Origin: JBBSEX01 sp038239345
Lineage (GTDB): Bacteria > Acidobacteriota > Terriglobia > Bryobacterales > Bryobacteraceae
DNA length: 64,000 nt
Assembly (NCBI GenBank): GCA_038239345.1
Contig: JBBSEX010000007.1
Coordinates: 225,112-289,111 of the forward strand
Direction of reading: 5' to 3'
Shown here: positions 33,752-42,719 of the stretch, piece by piece
Layout of the letters: each line of letters opens with the position of its first letter
Position numbering within the stretch: the stretch's first letter is position 1
Program-made: the position numbers and the translations under genes
The notes under the pieces: model-generated
The model's input: the letters and a program-made list of their open reading frames with translations, nothing else
The model's database searches: none
Told to the model about the DNA's origin: nothing

Positions 33752-36088
33752 ATGTATCTCAGTCTGCGGCGGCTTTGTAATCGGCCCGCGTCAACAACTG
33801 CGGTAGTGGTCACGCTGGCCTTGGGGATCGCGGTCTCCACGGCTGTCTTCACGCTCGCCAACGCCGTGGTCTTTCGCGCTTTACCATACCCGGCGGCTGA
33901 GCAGCTTGTCGCCATTGACGCAGGCGCCGGCATCTCATGGCAGGATGTCCGGGATTTGCGAGCGGCTTCCCAGTCGATAGTCTCGGCCGCTGCTTATACC
34001 AAGCGCACCTGGGGCTTAACTGATAGCAGCATCCAGCCGGTGCAGGTGACGCTTTCCGGAATGGTTACGCCGGAATTTTTTGCGACGTTGGGCGTCCAGT
34101 TCTCAATTCCCGCACACGACCGGCGGGTAGTATGGCTGACCCACGCGCTGTGGAACAGCCGCTTTGGGGGCGATCCGGCAATCACAAACAAAACCATCTC
34201 CCTGAATGACATGCCTTATCGAGTGGCAGGCGTGCTGCCGGCGTGGTTCCGCTTCCCGATCAATGGTGAAAATCCAGACCTTTATATTCCACTAGACGAG
34301 CATGATTATTGCTGCCAGCGAGATGCCCGCATGTTGGCTGGCATCGCGAGAGTGGTCTCCCTTTCAGCAGCGCGGGCCGAGTTGGCATTGCTTTCGGACC
34401 GCTTGCGCGTGGCACATCCCGATACGAATCCTAGGTCGCGATTCATGGCCGAAGATTTGCAAACTGCGCTGACAAGTAACCGTCGCCGGCCATTGCTGTT
34501 GCTTCTTGGCGCCGCTTGTGTGCTAATGCTGATAGCCGCTGCGAATGCCGGCGGGATCCTGTTAGCGCGCGCCGCGCGAGAGACTCGAGACTCTGCAATC
34601 CGCGTGAGTTTAGGCGCAGGATGGCGTGACCTCTTGAGCGCTCAGTTGGCGGAAGGTTTGTGGCTGTCAGGTGCGACGGCACTAGCGGGGGTCGCCGGCG
34701 CCTATGCCTTGCTGCAAGGGGCGGCACACATTCCGGCGATAGCAGCCTACGCCCAGTTTGGCGGCTTGCATCCCGATTCGACAGTAGTAGCGTTCTCGGT
34801 TAGCATCTCGCTCGCGGGCGCCATGGTCTCGTCCTTGTTACCGTTGGCCGCACTGCCCGGCATAAGTATCAAACGATTGTTGCGATCGGGAATTTCGCCG
34901 TCTAAACGAGCGATCCTCATTCGCACTGGATTGACGACGGCCCAGATCGCGTTGAGCGTGACGCTTCTCGCATCGGGTGGACTCATCCTTCGCTCGTTAT
35001 ATAAAACCTTAAGTGCGGATCGAGGGTATCAGACGGAGCAGGTGGTGTTGGCGGGCATCGGCATTCCCGAGGCGAGATACGACACGGATGCGAAGATGAT
35101 CGCTTTTCATGAGCAGGCGATGGCGCGTCTGCGATTAATTCCTGGCGTCAGCGCGGTGGGCGGCGGGGTTGGTGTCCCGCTGGGTTCGCTGAGAACACGC
35201 TTTCTACGAAGCGGTGATACTACTCCTGAGAAACAGCGCCCGATGGCGGCGGTAGGCGTAGTGAGTCCGGAATTGCTGCCACTGTTGGGGATCCGGATTA
35301 TCTCCGGAAGAGGATTCACCAGTGAAGACCGGACCGGGCTCCCGTTCAAGGCGATGATCAATCAGAGCTTTGCGCGGCGCTTTCTCCCGGACGGCGTGGG
35401 GTCGATCTTGCGGTTGGGATTTTGGAACGGACAGATGAAGCCGTGGTCGGAATTTCAAGTGATCGGTGTTGTCGGCGACACGCGCAACCGATCGCTAGAC
35501 GCGGCCGCTGAACCGGCGATTTATCTGTCGTCGTTGCAGGTCCCATCAGAAGGATTTCTCTACATGGCGAAAACATCGCGGGATGCCGCATCACTAGAGA
35601 AGGAATTCCGCGATGCGGTGTGGAGCGTCGATCGTAATATCGAGGAAATCCACCCGCGTCCCCTGGAGCGGCATGTCGAAGGGGGTTTACAAGAGCGCCG
35701 GCTGATCGTCTGGATACTCGGCGGGTTCGCCGCGATCTCGCTTCTCTTGGCCGCGGCTGGATTGGCTGCTACACTTGCGGCCTCAGTAACGGAGTCAAGA
35801 CGTGAAATTGGAATTCGCGCGGCATTAGGAGAAGCGCCGGCTGGAGCGATCTTTCGAGTGATCCGTGGTGCGGGGCGGATGACGCTCTTTGGTTTGATGG
35901 CGGGCGTGACCGGAACGGCCGTCGCGACGCAGTTATTGAAGAGCTTGATACCAGGAGTGTCGCCGCTCGATCCCATCGTACTCTCTGGCGCTGGAATCTT
36001 ATTGGCGGTGGCGGCCTTATTAGCGGCGGCGAGTCCAGCTTGGCGGGCAGCGCGGGCGGATCCGATGGAATGTTTGCGGGAGGGTTGA
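33752..36088 (+). CDS. Orphan MacB/FtsX-type permease (ADOP-like)
   Basis: A 778-residue membrane protein with two copies of a MacB-type periplasmic plus FtsX-type permease arrangement: an N-terminal helix (TTAVVVTLALGIAVSTAVFTLANAV, cited in part), helices near residues 250-370, a second periplasmic stretch, and C-terminal helices ending SPAWRAARADPMECLREG. No ATPase gene adjoins it. This duplicated, ATPase-less type is expanded in Acidobacteriota (ADOP). Probable role is export of or mechanotransmission to an unknown partner. ATG 33752 follows CATAAT by 6 nt. Confidence 0.88.
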   Translation: MYLSLRRLCNRPASTTAVVVTLALGIAVSTAVFTLANAVVFRALPYPAAEQLVAIDAGAGISWQDVRDLRAASQSIVSAAAYTKRTWGLTDSSIQPVQVTLSGMVTPEFFATLGVQFSIPAHDRRVVWLTHALWNSRFGGDPAITNKTISLNDMPYRVAGVLPAWFRFPINGENPDLYIPLDEHDYCCQRDARMLAGIARVVSLSAARAELALLSDRLRVAHPDTNPRSRFMAEDLQTALTSNRRRPLLLLLGAACVLMLIAAANAGGILLARAARETRDSAIRVSLGAGWRDLLSAQLAEGLWLSGATALAGVAGAYALLQGAAHIPAIAAYAQFGGLHPDSTVVAFSVSISLAGAMVSSLLPLAALPGISIKRLLRSGISPSKRAILIRTGLTTAQIALSVTLLASGGLILRSLYKTLSADRGYQTEQVVLAGIGIPEARYDTDAKMIAFHEQAMARLRLIPGVSAVGGGVGVPLGSLRTRFLRSGDTTPEKQRPMAAVGVVSPELLPLLGIRIISGRGFTSEDRTGLPFKAMINQSFARRFLPDGVGSILRLGFWNGQMKPWSEFQVIGVVGDTRNRSLDAAAEPAIYLSSLQVPSEGFLYMAKTSRDAASLEKEFRDAVWSVDRNIEEIHPRPLERHVEGGLQERRLIVWILGGFAAISLLLAAAGLAATLAASVTESRREIGIRAALGEAPAGAIFRVIRGAGRMTLFGLMAGVTGTAVATQLLKSLIPGVSPLDPIVLSGAGILLAVAALLAAASPAWRAARADPMECLREG

Positions 36089-36098
36089 CCGGGCGGTG

Positions 36099-37967
36099 CT
36101 ACTGGATGCTGACGGAGCCGATAATCAGGCCGAGCTGGCGCGGATCCGCTGGAGCTTGAAACGTGCGGCTAACTTCAAGGGTTACTTCCAAAGAGTATTT
36201 GCCCGATAAACCATCGGGTAGCGGAAAAGCGAGATCGAAGGATTCATCGCTCTTGCGTAAAGGCTGCTTGCCCAGTTCTTCTCCGTTGATACGCGCCGAT
36301 AATTCAAGCGGACCCTTCGCTAATAGAGTTCCTGGGCAATAGCCGAAGACGTGAAGCCGTTGATTAGGCGCGGTGGGTCCGCCAATCTGCAGCGTGGCCC
36401 GCTTCGGCATCCAGCGGAAGCCATTTTCGGCGGCATACCATGTGGGGCCAAGCCTGCTGGAATAAGCCGGATCTGCGAGATTCACCAGACGGGCGTTCTG
36501 GGCAAGAGCCTGCGCCCCGAGAACCATTTTGTACCGATCCGTGGAATCCATCACATCGTTGCCGGAAATGGACAACACGATCGCCTCGTCATGTTGCAAG
36601 GCCTGCGCGGCTTCGGAGGCTCCGATTTTATAGCTGTCGATGCCGGCCCCTTCGGCTATAGAGTCTGGAGCGAGAAAGATTTTATCGATTCCATAAATCG
36701 CAAACGGATGATCCTGAAAGCCGGTGGAATAAAGATCGGTGGATACACCGGTGAGAAGGATTGTTTTATCGGGCGATCGGCGGTGCGCTTCATTCACCTG
36801 TTCCACAACGGCGTGCAGGTGGCGCGTCCGGTCGTAGTACCAACTTGTGATCCCGTCAATCTGGAAGAGCGAACCAATCGCGTAAAACAGAGTGCAACTG
36901 ACGGCGGCATACTTCCACGCATCGCCCATTTTCCAAGCCTCACTGATGGCCCACGCGCCCAGCCAGCAAAAGCCCAGCGAGGGCAGCGTGACATAGTAAT
37001 CGGTTAGGTGATTCTTCAAGGGCAACAACGGCAACATCAATAGCACCCACCAGCCGAGAAAGAAGATGGGCAACCAATTCCGCTGGCGAATTTTCGCCGC
37101 GGCAAATATAAGCAGCCCGATACCGATACAGACGCTTCCAATCAGTCCGGGCCACTTGAGACTTTCGACCACGTATTCATTCAGGCGGCTCGGCCCCAGA
37201 CTCCAGCGGAGATAGGTCCACAGCGTTTCGGGAAGCGCGCTGTCGAGATAGAGTTTGTAAATCGGCGAAGCGGATTTCGGAATCACGAAGAAGTGCAGCG
37301 CAGTGAATGCGGCTGATGGAATGAAGAGCGGCAGCGTCCAGCGGAAATGGCGTGGAGCACGGCAAAGCGTGTAGAGCGCGAGCAGTGCGGGGTAAAGCAC
37401 ATTCAATTCAAGCACGCCGAAGCCGAATAGAAAGATCACGGCTTGGGCCCAATAGAAGCGCGGGTCCTGGGTATCGATGAAGCGCAGAAATAACCAGAAA
37501 CCGCCAAGTATGCAGGCGTCGAAAAGCAGCTGATTGTAGGCCGATGCCCAGGATAGCGGCACCGCGATCATGGAACTGAAGGCCCAGAGCAAAGGCGCAA
37601 GAAACCCCGCAAGACGCGAATCGGGATGATCGGGACCTAGCAGCCGCTGGATGATCAAGCTCGATAAAACCAGGTTGAAGCAGTGTGTCGCCATCGCGCA
37701 AAGATGGAATGGAAGCGCGCGCGGGCCGAATATGCCGCTGAGAATCAGAAAGTATAAACGCTCACTGAATAGGCGAACGGTTCCTTGCGCCTTGGGGGCA
37801 AACAGCGAGTCGAATAGGTTATGGAAGGTATGCGCGTCCAGTTGGAGCCAGGCAAAATCATCCGCCATGAACCAGGAATTCAGTCCGCGCCAGTAGAGAA
37901 CGATCAGGACCAGCGAAGGGATGATGTAGTAAGCGGATTGTCTGGCGCCGGGAGCCTGCGCCTTCAT
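36099..37967 (-). CDS. GT-C-type polytopic membrane protein with C-terminal beta domain
   Basis: A 622-residue protein with about ten hydrophobic helices over residues 12-390 and an acidic pair just after the first helix (WFMADDFAWLQ), the place where GT-C glycosyltransferases such as the PMT/ArnT type keep catalytic acids. A soluble C-terminal region ends in a beta-rich module (LHVFGYCPGTLLAKGPLELSARINGEEL; cited in part). The same kind of module makes up the lipoprotein encoded directly upstream, overlapping by ATGA. A lipid-linked sugar transfer to protein or glycan is likely but not shown. Confidence 0.7.
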   Translation of the reverse strand: MKAQAPGARQSAYYIIPSLVLIVLYWRGLNSWFMADDFAWLQLDAHTFHNLFDSLFAPKAQGTVRLFSERLYFLILSGIFGPRALPFHLCAMATHCFNLVLSSLIIQRLLGPDHPDSRLAGFLAPLLWAFSSMIAVPLSWASAYNQLLFDACILGGFWLFLRFIDTQDPRFYWAQAVIFLFGFGVLELNVLYPALLALYTLCRAPRHFRWTLPLFIPSAAFTALHFFVIPKSASPIYKLYLDSALPETLWTYLRWSLGPSRLNEYVVESLKWPGLIGSVCIGIGLLIFAAAKIRQRNWLPIFFLGWWVLLMLPLLPLKNHLTDYYVTLPSLGFCWLGAWAISEAWKMGDAWKYAAVSCTLFYAIGSLFQIDGITSWYYDRTRHLHAVVEQVNEAHRRSPDKTILLTGVSTDLYSTGFQDHPFAIYGIDKIFLAPDSIAEGAGIDSYKIGASEAAQALQHDEAIVLSISGNDVMDSTDRYKMVLGAQALAQNARLVNLADPAYSSRLGPTWYAAENGFRWMPKRATLQIGGPTAPNQRLHVFGYCPGTLLAKGPLELSARINGEELGKQPLRKSDESFDLAFPLPDGLSGKYSLEVTLEVSRTFQAPADPRQLGLIIGSVSIQ

Positions 37968-38506
37968 TTCGATTCGAAGCCGACCCTGCTGACTATCACC
38001 CCGAGTTCCCGCTGTTCGGCGGCAGTCGGAGCAAGCGATTTATCTAAAGCGAAATCCACCGTGACTGCGTTGCCACTGAGGGCCGAGCTGGGAACATCGC
38101 GCAGGTAAACGTAATCTCCCGCTCTGGTGTAGGTCTCCGGCGACACCCCGTATCCATTGACCTTGGCCGACAACTGCAAAGAATGGAGTTGGGCGATCAC
38201 AGCTTCGGGGATTGTGAATTTGAGCGCAAGCGTTGCGCCTTTTTGCGAAGAGCCTCTGGGCGGCCGAAGCGTGACTGCGAATTTGCCCGTCGTCCAGCGC
38301 CAGGCTTTTTGCTCCACGTCATGAAAGCCGCGAACCAGTTGAACAGCGGCTCTTGGGTCAGCCACATCGACGGCTGTGGCGAGCATCCCCGGCTCTTCTT
38401 CGGCTGCCTTAATGACCGGCCTCTTACGGCGCTTGCATCCCGCCGGAGCCAGCAGCAAAATCGCGATGAACAGTAAGCTCAGCGATGGAACGATTAGTCT
38501 CCGCAT
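37964..38506 (-). CDS. Lipoprotein with the beta module shared by the neighbouring GT-C protein
   Basis: A 180-residue protein; from ATG 38506 it starts MRRLIVPSLSLLFIAILLLAPAGC, a signal peptide with lipobox ending at Cys. The mature part reads GFHDVEQKAWRWTTGKFAVTL, then SLQLSAKVNGYGVSPETY and RELGVIVSRVGFESK, which parallels NGFRWMPKRATLQI, ELSARINGEELG and RQLGLIIGSVSIQ of the GT-C protein. The earlier in-frame start at 38527 would place the signal peptide seven residues in. It overlaps both neighbours, forming one minus-strand operon. Confidence 0.72.
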   Translation of the reverse strand: MRRLIVPSLSLLFIAILLLAPAGCKRRKRPVIKAAEEEPGMLATAVDVADPRAAVQLVRGFHDVEQKAWRWTTGKFAVTLRPPRGSSQKGATLALKFTIPEAVIAQLHSLQLSAKVNGYGVSPETYTRAGDYVYLRDVPSSALSGNAVTVDFALDKSLAPTAAEQRELGVIVSRVGFESK

Positions 38507-40542
38507 TTTTCCACTTGTACCAGGCAATTGTAGAACGTGGCGCCGCGTCCAAGATCGGTTAAGCGGTCTGAGGTAAGCACGTTGATATTGGAATGGCCGG
38601 GCGATAGCTTATTCCAGCGAGTGGAGGGCGGGCGAACGACTCCCTGGCGGACTACATCATCGACCTCGGCCACCAGGGTTACCGAGCCTCGGTCATTGAA
38701 GATTCGCACCAGATCTCCACTGACTATCTGGCGTGCGACAGCGTCAGCCGGATGCAGCGCAAGAACCGAAGTCTGGCGATCGACCGCTGGACGGTTGCCC
38801 AATGTCGAATTCATACTGTCGTGATTCTTCGATGAAATCATTTCCAGCGGATAGCGAGTGCGCAGCGCGGCATCGCCTAAGCGAGATTCAACCGGTGGTG
38901 TGTAATCGAGCATTTCCGCGCCGAACTCGCATTTGCCCGACGGTGTTCCAAACTTTCCTTCGGCGAACGGAAGAAACGGTTCCGGAATGTTCAGACGAAC
39001 GGAATGTTCGCGATCCAGCCGTTCCAGCGTGATGCCGGACAGGTATGGATGGCCGGAATCCAGCAAGGTCCGAATCATGTCGTCTTCCGTGTCGCCGAAG
39101 CACGAGTCGTCGAAGCCCATGCGTCCCGCGAGAAGACGAAAGATCTCGACATTGCTCTTCGTTTCGCCGGGAGGCGCTAGAGCCGTACGCGCCAGTTGAA
39201 GATAGTAATGCCCATAGGCGTAATACAAATCGGTGTGCTCCAGAAACGTCGTTACGGGTAGCACGATGTCGGCATAGTCGGCCGTGTCAGTCTGGAATTG
39301 CTCTAGCACAACGGTGAATAAGTCGTCGCGCCGCAAGCCTTGCAGGACCAGGTTCTGGTTTGGCGCGATCGCGGCGGGATTCGAGTTGTATACAACCAGA
39401 GCGTGAACGGCAGGCTCGCTCAATTCAATTAGCGCCTTACCAAGTTCGGTCATATTGACGATGCGGGCGGGCCGTCCCAATGGAGAAATATTCTGTAGTG
39501 CCGGGAGCTCCAGGTCCTCACGATTCAGCTGGAAAGCGTGGGAGGTAGAGAGCTGAAGCCCGCCGCCGACTTCTTTCCAGGAACCGGTGAGTGATGGAAG
39601 CGCGGCGATCGCGCGCACACTGGAGCCTCCACGCTCACTGCGCTGCACTCCGTAATTAACACGAATCACCGCAGGCCTCGTGGTGGCGTAATCGCAAGCC
39701 AGCGCGACGATGTCTGCGGCGGAAATGCCTGTCAATGCGGCAACCCGCTCGGGCGGGTACGCAGCGGCACGAGCTTTCAATGCATCGAATCCGTCGGTGT
39801 GGCGGGCAACATAATCGGCGTCGTGGAGGCTTTCGCCGATAATCACGTGCACCATACCGAGCACAAGCGCCAGATCGCTCCCGGGATATACGGCGAAATG
39901 CTTGTCGGCCAGCTTGCCAGTGCGCGTAAGCAGCGGGTCTATCACGTAAAATTTGGCGCCGTTGCGCCGCGCTTCGACGATGAAAGGCCACAGATGCACG
40001 TTGGTCGCAAGGATGTTCGCTCCCCAGGCGATGATCAACTTCGAATGGCGAAACTGCTCGGGATCAGTTCCGAAACGATAGCCGTTCGCAGCCGTCAAGC
40101 CAGCGGAACCGGCGGAGGCGCAAATTGTTCGATCAAGCTGGGACGCACCCAAGCGATGAAAAAAACGTCGATCCATGCCGGAGCCATTGAGCAAGCCCAT
40201 CGTGCCGCCGTAGCTATAGGGAAGAATCGCCTCGGAGCCATGACGCGCTGTGATTTTTGCGAGTTCGGCGGCAATCGTGTTTAGAGCTTCGTCCCATGAG
40301 ATGCGTTCGAATTGACCGCTTCCTTTCCGTCCCGTCCGTCTTTGCGGATAGAGTAGACGATCCGCTGCATATTCGCGCTCCAAATACTTGGCGACTTTTC
40401 CGCAAAGAAAACCGCGAGTCACCGGATGATCGGGATTGCCGCGAAGTTTGCTGGCCCGGCCATCTTCTATATTGACCAGGAGCGAGCAGGTGTCGGGGCA
40501 ATCAAGCGCGCAAACGGAATGGGCGATCCTGCTTTCTGCCAT
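38494..40542 (-). CDS. Molybdopterin-dependent oxidoreductase (DMSO reductase family)
   Basis: A 682-residue catalytic subunit binding bis-MGD molybdenum and one [4Fe-4S] cluster. The cluster motif near the N terminus is CALDCPDTC then GFLCGK. Further family features are ISWDEALNTIAAEL, the region CASAGSAG with Ser residues near the Mo site, IIAWGANILATNVHLWP, and the MGD-binding C-terminal ISSKNHDSMNSTLGNRP and DLVRIFNDRG. No Tat signal, so it is probably cytoplasmic. No partner iron-sulfur or membrane subunit adjoins it. Substrate unknown; relatives are annotated as formate dehydrogenase-like or biotin-sulfoxide-reductase-like. Confidence 0.9.
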   Translation of the reverse strand: MAESRIAHSVCALDCPDTCSLLVNIEDGRASKLRGNPDHPVTRGFLCGKVAKYLEREYAADRLLYPQRRTGRKGSGQFERISWDEALNTIAAELAKITARHGSEAILPYSYGGTMGLLNGSGMDRRFFHRLGASQLDRTICASAGSAGLTAANGYRFGTDPEQFRHSKLIIAWGANILATNVHLWPFIVEARRNGAKFYVIDPLLTRTGKLADKHFAVYPGSDLALVLGMVHVIIGESLHDADYVARHTDGFDALKARAAAYPPERVAALTGISAADIVALACDYATTRPAVIRVNYGVQRSERGGSSVRAIAALPSLTGSWKEVGGGLQLSTSHAFQLNREDLELPALQNISPLGRPARIVNMTELGKALIELSEPAVHALVVYNSNPAAIAPNQNLVLQGLRRDDLFTVVLEQFQTDTADYADIVLPVTTFLEHTDLYYAYGHYYLQLARTALAPPGETKSNVEIFRLLAGRMGFDDSCFGDTEDDMIRTLLDSGHPYLSGITLERLDREHSVRLNIPEPFLPFAEGKFGTPSGKCEFGAEMLDYTPPVESRLGDAALRTRYPLEMISSKNHDSMNSTLGNRPAVDRQTSVLALHPADAVARQIVSGDLVRIFNDRGSVTLVAEVDDVVRQGVVRPPSTRWNKLSPGHSNINVLTSDRLTDLGRGATFYNCLVQVEKCGD

Positions 40543-40619
40543 TCGACTATTCTGCCATGCCGAGGTGAATGCCCAAGGCCGCGCGGTAGACTAAGACTGG
40601 GTCCCTTCCACTTTTGAAT

Positions 40620-40757
40620 ATGGAGAATGCTTTCCCGCACCGCGACTGGGTTGTCTTGGCGGTTAGTATTTTGATCAATCGCGGAAATGTAGACCGCGTT
40701 TATCGCCAGGCACATCTAACAGGTGCGGCAATGGCAACAATCGCAGTAACGCTATGA
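40620..40757 (+). CDS. Possible 45-residue open frame coupled to ctaB
   Basis: A short frame starting MENAFPHRDWVVLAVSILIN and ending ATIAVTL, whose TGA overlaps the ctaB ATG as ATGA. It has one mildly hydrophobic stretch at each end. It has no clear ribosome-binding site and I recognise no family. It could be a leader peptide for ctaB, a remnant of a heme-synthesis neighbour, or chance. Apart from it the 211-nt spacer between the divergent oxidoreductase and ctaB shows nothing clear. Confidence 0.3.
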   Translation: MENAFPHRDWVVLAVSILINRGNVDRVYRQAHLTGAAMATIAVTL

Positions 40758-41605
40758 ATGATTACCTCGCGCTGACCAAACCTCGAATCACCTGGCTGAT
40801 CCTGATGAGTACGGCTATCGGGTACTTTTTCGGCGTGACTTCCGGGTGGTCATCGTGGACGTTGTTCCATACTTTACTGGGGACCGGGTTGATCGCATCA
40901 GGCACTGCCGCGCTAAATCAATGGTATGAGCGGCTGGCCGATGGGAAGATGCGGCGGACCCAATTTCGCCCGATCCCCGCCGGTAAGATCGAGCCGAATC
41001 GCGCGCTATGGTTCGCCATACTGCTCTCATTGGCCGGATTCTTGGATCTGGTCTTCGGCGTAAATCTGTTGACTGGTCTTCTGGGTTTATTCACGCTTGT
41101 CAGCTATCTATTTATCTACACGCCTTTGAAACAGCGCTCGCCGCACTCCACCACCCTGGGCGCGATTCCTGGCGCAATGCCCCCGTTGATTGGATTCGCT
41201 GCTTCGCACGGTTCGCTTACCACGGAAGCTTACATCCTTGGCGCGATCCTCTTCCTTTGGCAGTTCCCGCATTTTTACGCCATTGCCTGGATGTATCGCG
41301 ACGATTACGCACGTGCCGGAATCCGCATGCTACCGGTGGTCGAACCCGACGGTGAGTCGACGGCCCGGCGGATTCTTATCTACTCTCTGGTTCTTGTTCC
41401 CATCAGTTTATTGCCACGTTACTTTTTAATGGCCGGCAACATTTATCTGCTGGGCGCCTTTGTGCTTGGCATCGCATATGTGTACTCCGGCGTTCGCGTG
41501 ATGATGGATCGCAGTAAAGTGCGAGCGCGCCACGTCCTGCTTACTTCCGTTATTTACTTGCCGGTTCTGTATGGCCTCATGGTCCTCGATAGCCGCCCGC
41601 TGTAG
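40754..41605 (+). CDS. ctaB: Protoheme IX farnesyltransferase (heme O synthase) CtaB
   Basis: UbiA-family membrane prenyltransferase that adds farnesyl to heme B to make heme O for haem-copper oxidases. The 283-residue protein has the allylic-substrate motif region NQWYERLADGKMRRTQFRPIP, the second loop YTPLKQRSPHSTTLGAIPGA and DDYARAGIRML, with about eight hydrophobic helices. It heads a run with SCO and DUF420 genes, all cytochrome-oxidase assembly functions. The stop overlaps the SCO start by 35 nt. Confidence 0.94.
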   Translation: MNDYLALTKPRITWLILMSTAIGYFFGVTSGWSSWTLFHTLLGTGLIASGTAALNQWYERLADGKMRRTQFRPIPAGKIEPNRALWFAILLSLAGFLDLVFGVNLLTGLLGLFTLVSYLFIYTPLKQRSPHSTTLGAIPGAMPPLIGFAASHGSLTTEAYILGAILFLWQFPHFYAIAWMYRDDYARAGIRMLPVVEPDGESTARRILIYSLVLVPISLLPRYFLMAGNIYLLGAFVLGIAYVYSGVRVMMDRSKVRARHVLLTSVIYLPVLYGLMVLDSRPL

Positions 41606-42155
41606 TCTTGTTGCGTGCCTGATGGCAGCATTTGCTTGCCGGCGCGCCGAGCCGCTTCCCAGCTATGGAGTGGTACCCGATTTTACGCTTATCGATCAAA
41701 CTGGAACACCCTTCCAAGGCAGCTCACTGAACGGAAAAATCTGGGTAGCCGATTTTGTGTTTACCAATTGCCCCGGACCCTGTCCGCGCATGAGCTCACT
41801 CATGCATCAGATCCAAACGGCGACGGCGTCACTGCCCGCGGTAAAGCTCATATCGTTTACAGTAGATCCATCGCGTGACACTCCGTCGGTGCTCCTGGCA
41901 TATGCGAATCGCTTTCATGCCGAGGCGGGCCGCTGGTTTTTTCTCACGGGCGAAGCAAAGGATTTGAACAGGCTTTCCAAAGACGCCTTTCACCTCAGTG
42001 AAACCTCAGCCGACAGCACCAAATTGGACCACAGTACACGTTTCGTGTTGATCGATAGACACGCCCAGATTCGAGGCTATTACGGCATTTCAGATCCGGG
42101 CAGCACCGCTCGGCTAATCGAAGATATTCGCTCTCTTGCAAAGGATCCCTCTTGA
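41571..42155 (+). CDS. SCO1/SenC family copper chaperone
   Basis: Thioredoxin-fold protein that loads copper into the CuA site of cytochrome c oxidase. The 194-residue protein has a signal segment with possible lipobox (LVACLMAAFAC), then VPDFTLIDQTGTPF, the copper motif with Cys67 and Cys71 (TNCPGPCPRMS) and the third ligand His154 in LDHSTRFVLID. The start overlaps the ctaB 3' end; an in-frame ATG at 41622 is possible but shortens the signal peptide. The next gene overlaps by TTGA. Confidence 0.92.
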   Translation: MASWSSIAARCSLVACLMAAFACRRAEPLPSYGVVPDFTLIDQTGTPFQGSSLNGKIWVADFVFTNCPGPCPRMSSLMHQIQTATASLPAVKLISFTVDPSRDTPSVLLAYANRFHAEAGRWFFLTGEAKDLNRLSKDAFHLSETSADSTKLDHSTRFVLIDRHAQIRGYYGISDPGSTARLIEDIRSLAKDPS

Positions 42156-42568
42156 TCGGAATTCATGACCTGCCCGTAATCAATGCCACCTTGAATGCCA
42201 CGGCCGCGGTTCTGCTGATTTGGGGTTACACCTTGATTCGACGAAAGAAAGTAGCCGCGCACCGCAAGGTGATGCTGACGGCCTTCGGTGTGTCAGTCGC
42301 CTTTTTAATCTGTTATTTGGTTTATCACTCTCAGGTTGGTTCGGTTCCGTTCCAGAAGCAGGGAGCGATTCGGGGCCTTTATTTCGCCATCCTCATTACA
42401 CATACTGTCCTTGCAGCAACGGTTCCGGTGCTGGCAATTATCACGCTGCGTCGGGCTCTGCGTGGGGATTTTGCCGCGCACCGCAAAATTGCCAAGTTCA
42501 CTTTCCCCATCTGGCTCTATGTGAGCGTAACTGGCGTAATCGTGTACTTTATGCTCTATCAGCTATAA
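42152..42568 (+). CDS. DUF420 family membrane protein (CtaM-like)
   Basis: A 138-residue protein with four hydrophobic helices and paired HRK motifs (VAAHRKVMLTAFG and FAAHRKIAKFTFPIWLYVSVTG) plus LPVINATLNATAAVLLIWG at the start, features of DUF420/YozB proteins. Members such as CtaM of Staphylococcus are needed for haem-copper oxidase maturation (established for that relative). TTG 42152 overlaps the SCO stop. Its place after ctaB and sco supports a role in oxidase assembly here. Confidence 0.9.
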   Translation: MIGIHDLPVINATLNATAAVLLIWGYTLIRRKKVAAHRKVMLTAFGVSVAFLICYLVYHSQVGSVPFQKQGAIRGLYFAILITHTVLAATVPVLAIITLRRALRGDFAAHRKIAKFTFPIWLYVSVTGVIVYFMLYQL

Positions 42569-42719
42569 CCTGCTGATGTTTCTTTAGTTCCTCGGCTGAT
42601 CCGCGGCCCCAACCGGTCGATTTTGCCGTGCGCATGGCAAGCGCTCGTGGTAAGACGTTGATCCCATGTCTTGGCTCTTAGATTGCTCTAAAGAGCGTGT
42701 GGGTATGGAGGGTATGACA

